The notes beneath the pieces are model-generated. The model was not told the origin of the DNA. It made no database searches and worked only from the letters and a program-made list of their open reading frames with translations. Below, piece after piece: positions 7,386 through 10,516 of a stretch of 10,516 nucleotides of DNA; within the stretch, counting starts at the first letter, position 1, and the number at the start of each line of letters is the position of its first letter. The DNA comes from Flavobacteriaceae bacterium (GTDB taxonomy: Bacteria > Bacteroidota > Bacteroidia > Flavobacteriales > Flavobacteriaceae). The stretch covers positions 1 to 10,516 of the forward strand of contig JAGQYU010000283.1 of NCBI GenBank assembly GCA_020435885.1. Direction: 5' to 3'. The translations under genes were made by a program, and so were the position numbers.

Positions 7386-7883
7386 ATGTTAAAAGCTATT
7401 GAGCTTAATTTACAAAGAGGAGTTAAGTTATTGCAATCTATTGATGATGAGCAGTATAGTGACATTTCAGTAGAGCCCTATCATTCAAGTATCGGTGGTC
7501 ATATGCGCCACATTTTAGATGTTTTTGATTGTATTTTTTGTGGTTTGGAAACAAAAAATATAGACCTTTCTGCAAGAAAAAGGAACGAGTTAGCCGAGCA
7601 AAAAACAACTTTTGGATTACATTATTTTCAAGAGATTTTAGGTAAATTAGATGAACTTTCTAATGAAAATTTAGATCAGTTAGTCGCTGTTACGGATGAT
7701 TTGGGTCTTGGTAAAGTAACTACAAATTATACGCTGGCTTCGGTTCTTATACAAGCGCATAGCCATGCAATTCATCATTTTGCCAGTATTGGTTATATAA
7801 TTTCTAAACTAGGTATTGAACTACCCGATGCTGATTTTGGTTATAACCCTTCCACACCTCGGAATAAGGTAACCGAACATTAA
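7386..7883 (+). CDS. DinB-like / YfiT-type putative metal-binding protein
   Basis: Soluble 165-aa protein predicted to be a four-helix bundle of the DinB/YfiT superfamily. Members bind a divalent metal through three histidines; some are thiol-transferases or bacillithiol/mycothiol-linked enzymes, most are uncharacterised. Candidate ligands are H39 or H42 in GGHMRHILD, and H127 and H131 in AHSHAIHHF, the usual first-helix and last-helix placements. Many flavobacterial genomes carry such single-gene proteins. A good -7 box lies 33 bases upstream. The stop codon is directly followed by the stop codon of the convergent ATP-grasp gene. The reaction is unknown. Confidence 0.75.
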   Translation: MLKAIELNLQRGVKLLQSIDDEQYSDISVEPYHSSIGGHMRHILDVFDCIFCGLETKNIDLSARKRNELAEQKTTFGLHYFQEILGKLDELSNENLDQLVAVTDDLGLGKVTTNYTLASVLIQAHSHAIHHFASIGYIISKLGIELPDADFGYNPSTPRNKVTEH

Positions 7884-8945
7884 TCAAGCAGTTTTATTAA
7901 GGCGGATTATTTTTTTAGAGTGTTTTCTTAACCGCAGCATATCTTTTAAATAAGGAATAACTTTTGGGTAAGGAATATTGTTGTTTTTATGGTTGAGAGT
8001 AGCTATCTGGTCAATGATTTTCCAATGATCTTTAATGGTTTTTACCGCTTTAGGATAAGAACATTTTGATGGATCATAAATATGGGTGGGCTCGGCAATG
8101 ATTCCGTTCAGTTCTAAAATCTTAAAATTTTTACCCACGGTAAATTCATCAAAATGATTGTATTTAAGATCTAATCGACCGAAATTCCAACCGTTTATTT
8201 GCTTCAATAAACCATCTAACATTAATGTTAAATCGTTATTTATAAGGTGATTACCATTGATAAATTGTGTTCCTTTAGAATGATTTCCAATAACTGAAAG
8301 TTGCATCATTTCTCCTTGATCTAACACATTGTCAATTTTATCTTCATGCAAATTTTTTAGAATATCCCAATATAAAAAAGCTCTTTTATCTTTACAGATA
8401 AGCTCTGATAAAGTTGAATTGCCATCGCCGGTAATTTTTAAGAACTTCTTTAAAGTAATTGATGTAATAGTGCCGTGGGTGTTGTTGGGTAATCTGTAAT
8501 AGAAAATACCACACTCATTAGGAAGGTCGATAAATTCCTGCAGAATTATATCAATATCATTTTTGAGTAGATATTCCTCCAATTCTTTTTCGGAATTGAT
8601 TTTTTTTACAAGATAGCCTCTAAAACCCACATCGGGTTTTGCAATTAGTGGAAATGCAATTTTATTATATTTTAATGTTTTTAGTATTTCAGTAAAAGGG
8701 ATGTTTTGTGTTGCTAAAATGGATTTAGGTGTATATTGTTGAGGAATTAATTGAAGTGTCTTAAACTTTGATTCAGATCCATTTCCCGAGTATTTCATGC
8801 AAGGATTTGTTGCTAAGTAAAAGACAAGATTTTTGGCTTTTAGTGCACAAAATATATAGTAGGGTATAAGAGGCACATAGAACATATAAGTAGGCCAGTG
8901 TTCCCATTGGAAAAGTTTTGTAAAAAAGGCCTTCCTTTTAAGCAT
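7884..8945 (-). CDS. Stand-alone ATP-grasp protein (D-Ala-D-Ala ligase-like), unknown substrate
   Basis: Protein of 353 aa with an ATP-grasp fold, whose members join an acid to an amine or thiol at the cost of ATP. Evidence: a nucleotide-binding Lys in FPLIAKPDVGFRG (K103), QEFIDLPNECG (136-146), a GDGNSTL loop (173-179) like that of cyanophycin synthetase-type enzymes, then FGRLDLKY (255-262) and the metal-binding ILELNG with E278 and N280. The first 50 residues are aromatic and hydrophobic (WPTYMFYVPLIPYYIF), which suggests membrane contact. The tail (338-353) is strongly basic. Its ATG overlaps the stop of the preceding small gene by one base, and it closes the murQ operon. The substrate is unknown; a peptidoglycan or peptide ligation role is inference only. 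Confidence 0.78.
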   Translation of the reverse strand: MLKRKAFFTKLFQWEHWPTYMFYVPLIPYYIFCALKAKNLVFYLATNPCMKYSGNGSESKFKTLQLIPQQYTPKSILATQNIPFTEILKTLKYNKIAFPLIAKPDVGFRGYLVKKINSEKELEEYLLKNDIDIILQEFIDLPNECGIFYYRLPNNTHGTITSITLKKFLKITGDGNSTLSELICKDKRAFLYWDILKNLHEDKIDNVLDQGEMMQLSVIGNHSKGTQFINGNHLINNDLTLMLDGLLKQINGWNFGRLDLKYNHFDEFTVGKNFKILELNGIIAEPTHIYDPSKCSYPKAVKTIKDHWKIIDQIATLNHKNNNIPYPKVIPYLKDMLRLRKHSKKIIRLNKTA

Positions 8946-9172
8946 TATTTATCTCTGTCAAAGATGTAATTGGTCAGTTTAATAACACCAACGGCCGTTA
9001 TAATAATGGCTGCTAAGGCAAGTAGTGAACCTAAAATTAATAATGCATATTTTCCGTCAAGTTTCAAAGCTTTTAAGCCTATTGTGAATGTTATCGGTGC
9101 TAAAAACAATAATGGCAGGGCAATTAATAAATACCTCGATGCTTTGAAAAAAGAAGGCTTACTGCTTTTCAT
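8945..9172 (-). CDS. Small two-helix membrane protein (possibly DUF6095)
   Basis: A 75-aa protein with a basic N-terminus (KSSKPSFFKASR) and two hydrophobic segments, about residues 13-34 and 41-64, ending in a charged FDRDK tail; so both ends are probably cytoplasmic. It resembles small flavobacterial proteins I associate with DUF6095, but I cannot confirm that. The start overlaps the end of murQ by 14 bases in another frame, and the stop overlaps the ATP-grasp start by one base. Such tight packing supports a real gene translated together with both neighbours. Function is unknown; a membrane partner for the ATP-grasp protein is possible. Confidence 0.7.
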   Translation of the reverse strand: MKSSKPSFFKASRYLLIALPLLFLAPITFTIGLKALKLDGKYALLILGSLLALAAIIITAVGVIKLTNYIFDRDK

Positions 9173-9980
9173 GATGGAAATTGTTTATGGCAGCTCTAAC
9201 ATTACCATACTTTTGGAGAAGCTGTTCAGCAAATGATTGATCGATGTGTAATTCATTCATTAACATTCGTGCACCTCTGTCAACCAACTTATTATTAGAA
9301 AGTTGCATATCGATCATTTTGTTACCTTTTATCTTCCCTAACTGGATCATAGTGGCAGTGGTTATCATATTAAGTACCAGTTTTTGGGCGGTACCGGCTT
9401 TCATTCTAGAACTGCCAGTTACAAACTCAGGGCCTACCACCACTTCAACAGGAAATTGAGCAGCTTTGGATAAGGGACTGTTAGCATTGCAGGTTACACA
9501 TCCGGTAATGATATTGTTTTTATTACACTTTTCTAAAGCGCTGATAACGTACGGAGTCGTACCTGAGGCAGCTATCCCTACAACTATATCATTTTCAGAA
9601 ATATTATAAGTCATCAAATCATCCCAACCCTGAGTGGTAGAATCTTCGGCAAACTCTACCGCTTTTCTTATGGCATGGTCGCCTCCGGCAATAATTCCTA
9701 TCACTAAATCATAGGGAACACCAAAAGTAGGAGGGCATTCAGAAGCATCGACAATACCTAATCTGCCACTAGTACCTGCACCCATATAAAAAAGTCTTCC
9801 ACCTTTTTTAAGTTTGGAAACTACCTGTTCTACTAACTCTTTTACTTGAGGGATTGATCTTTCAACCGCTAAGGGAACAGTTTTGTCTTCGTTATTTATG
9901 TTAACGAGCAGTTCTGCTATGCTCATGGATTCCAAATGATTGTATTTGGAATCTTGCTCGGTAATCTTTATAAAATCCAT
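9159..9980 (-). CDS. murQ: N-acetylmuramic acid 6-phosphate etherase
   Basis: Cytoplasmic SIS-domain lyase (273 aa) that splits MurNAc-6-phosphate into GlcNAc-6-phosphate and D-lactate during cell-wall sugar recycling. The phosphosugar-binding loop GAGTSGRLG (67-75) is followed by VDASECPPTFG (77-87), and the SSRMKAGTAQK block is present. E81 and E112 sit two residues before the catalytic Glu83 and Glu114 of E. coli MurQ, so both key acids are kept. It is shorter than the roughly 300-aa proteobacterial form, as is usual in Bacteroidota. The start is supported by the N-terminal KITEQDSKYNHLESMS, a family feature. No MurNAc kinase or transporter gene is in the window. It overlaps the next gene by 14 bases. 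Confidence 0.95.
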   Translation of the reverse strand: MDFIKITEQDSKYNHLESMSIAELLVNINNEDKTVPLAVERSIPQVKELVEQVVSKLKKGGRLFYMGAGTSGRLGIVDASECPPTFGVPYDLVIGIIAGGDHAIRKAVEFAEDSTTQGWDDLMTYNISENDIVVGIAASGTTPYVISALEKCNKNNIITGCVTCNANSPLSKAAQFPVEVVVGPEFVTGSSRMKAGTAQKLVLNMITTATMIQLGKIKGNKMIDMQLSNNKLVDRGARMLMNELHIDQSFAEQLLQKYGNVRAAINNFHHEKQ

Positions 9981-9984
9981 GCCC

Positions 9985-9992
9985 CAAAAATA
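9985..9992 (-). promoter_or_regulatory. -7 box (TATTTTTG) next to the murQ start
   Basis: On the minus strand TATTTTTG fits TAnnTTTG exactly and ends only four bases (GGGC) before the murQ ATG. If it works, transcription would begin at or within a base or two of the start codon, giving a leaderless message. No -33 TTG is seen at the usual distance. Confidence 0.35.
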
Positions 9993-10106
9993 AACAATTT
10001 ACTTTTATAATGGTATGGTTTTGTGATATGTAATCCCTATTATTTTAACATAATTATTTTCTCTTCTTTAGAATTTGATGGTAGAAATGTGACTTTTTTC
10101 TTTTTA

Positions 10107-10208
10107 ATGTGTCATAAAAGTAAATCTACTAGACAAAAAATAGTAGAAAGTTTAGGTAAAGCAGAATATGAGGTTTCATTGCCTCAGAGGTTAGTTAGGA
10201 TGGTTTGA
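10107..10208 (+). CDS. Possible small ORF, 33 aa, unknown
   Basis: A short plus-strand frame from ATG 10107 to TGA 10208 encodes a basic, largely helical-looking peptide (four Lys and three Arg in 33 residues; begins MCHKSKSTRQKIVESL). The frame can also be read from GTG 10023 (61 aa), but those extra residues look like translated AT-rich noise. Support for a real gene is limited: it ends 14 bases before a strong plus-strand terminator, and no other plus-strand gene is present to use that terminator. No good ribosome site or promoter is visible. It could equally be part of a small RNA or chance. Confidence 0.25.
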   Translation: MCHKSKSTRQKIVESLGKAEYEVSLPQRLVRMV

Positions 10209-10222
10209 GTAATTTTGAATGG

Positions 10223-10254
10223 AAAAGCCGATAGATTTCTATCGGCTTTTTTTT
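10223..10254 (+). terminator. Strong intrinsic terminator, possibly bidirectional
   Basis: AAAAGCCGATAG (10223-10234) pairs perfectly over 12 bp with CTATCGGCTTTT (10239-10250) around an ATTT loop, and eight T in a row cover 10247-10254. The T-run points to plus-strand termination. On the minus strand only four T follow the core, so it may also serve the isocitrate dehydrogenase gene, whose stop is three bases away, but less strongly. Confidence 0.85.
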
Positions 10255-10256
10255 GT

Positions 10257-10516
10257 TTATATAGAGGTTATAATATCGTTGAAAATACTACTAGGCCTCA
10301 TGGCATTATTTGTTAATTCTTCATTTGGCATGTAATATCCACCCATATCTACAGGGTTCCCTTGCACCTCAATAAGATCTTTAACAATTTCAGCTTCTTT
10401 ATCTTTAAGTGATTTTGCTACAATGCTGAATTTTTCTTTTAGAGATGCGTTATGTTGCTTAGCCAGCTCTTCCGCCCAATACATAGCTAAGTAAAAATGG
10501 CTGCCTCTATTATCTA
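10257..10516 (-). CDS. icd: Isocitrate dehydrogenase, NADP-dependent, monomeric type (C-terminal part)
   Basis: Partial gene: the frame runs off the right edge, leaving the last 85 or so residues. The visible part reads DNRGSHFYLAMYWAEELA near the edge and ends with VQGNPVDMGGYY followed by AMRPSSIFNDII, which is the C-terminus of the large (about 740 aa) monomeric IDH, distinct from the 45-kDa dimeric enzyme. The enzyme oxidises isocitrate to 2-oxoglutarate and CO2 with NADP+ in the TCA cycle. An internal ATG at 10484 is not the start, because the family sequence continues unbroken upstream of it. It ends three bases before the terminator. Confidence 0.93.
   Translation of the reverse strand, partial: DNRGSHFYLAMYWAEELAKQHNASLKEKFSIVAKSLKDKEAEIVKDLIEVQGNPVDMGGYYMPNEELTNNAMRPSSIFNDIITSI

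Noticed and set aside
7881..7916. Possible DinB terminator: TAATC and GATTA followed by seven T
   Set aside because: Only a 5-bp AT-rich stem with a loop of about 19 bases, too weak to call.
8970..9236. Plus-strand 88-aa frame over the small membrane gene and murQ end
   Set aside because: It is antisense to the small membrane gene and the 3' end of murQ, both of which have better support.
10023..10106. GTG-started extension of the small ORF
   Set aside because: The residues look like translated AT-rich intergenic DNA, and no ribosome site or promoter supports it.
98..10516. Kor operon and isocitrate dehydrogenase as one 2-oxoglutarate module
   Set aside because: They are about 7.5 kb apart with unrelated genes on both strands between them; shared metabolite alone does not make a functional cluster.

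Overview
The window looks like a chromosomal segment of a Bacteroidota bacterium, most likely a flavobacterium or close relative. The grounds are low G+C, A-rich start regions with little Shine-Dalgarno signal, promoter-like boxes of the Bacteroidota form TAnnTTTG, and protein families I associate with that group (KorA/VorB-type oxidoreductase, flavobacterial-type MATE and LysE transporters, a MurQ of about 270 residues, monomeric isocitrate dehydrogenase). Genus-level assignment is not possible by eye.

Layout. Positions 44-2768 (minus strand) hold a complete four-gene operon, korD-korA-korB-korC, for a ferredoxin-dependent 2-oxoacid oxidoreductase, ending in an intrinsic terminator. Divergent from it, 2932-5765 (plus strand) is a tightly spaced pair of MOP-superfamily membrane transporters: a MATE exporter and a Wzx-like polysaccharide flippase. 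Next, 5804-6490 (minus) encodes a secreted repeat protein with an extreme Asp/Tyr/Phe-rich C-terminal segment and its own terminator. Positions 6661-7883 (plus) carry a LysE-family transporter and a DinB-like metal-binding protein. Positions 7884-9980 (minus) are a compact overlapping operon: murQ, a small two-helix membrane protein, and a stand-alone ATP-grasp protein. The intergenic stretch 9981-10256 holds a possible plus-strand small ORF and a strong terminator. The right edge (minus) is the C-terminal end of a monomeric NADP-dependent isocitrate dehydrogenase that runs off the window.

How the genes relate. The Kor complex passes electrons from oxidative decarboxylation of a 2-oxoacid to ferredoxin, probably through the KorD subunit. 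The isocitrate dehydrogenase at the other end makes 2-oxoglutarate, one possible Kor substrate, but nothing shows co-regulation. MurQ belongs to cell-wall sugar (MurNAc) recycling; its two overlapping partners are of unknown function, and the ATP-grasp protein is distantly like D-Ala-D-Ala ligases, so an envelope role is a reasonable guess.

I see no insertion sequence, tRNA, rRNA, CRISPR array, phage gene or toxin-antitoxin pair. Most of the window is ordinary core genome. The items most worth a second look are the murQ/small membrane protein/ATP-grasp operon, the secreted repeat protein, the out-of-frame korA/korB overlap, the possibly leaderless murQ promoter, and the small ORF before the 10223 terminator.
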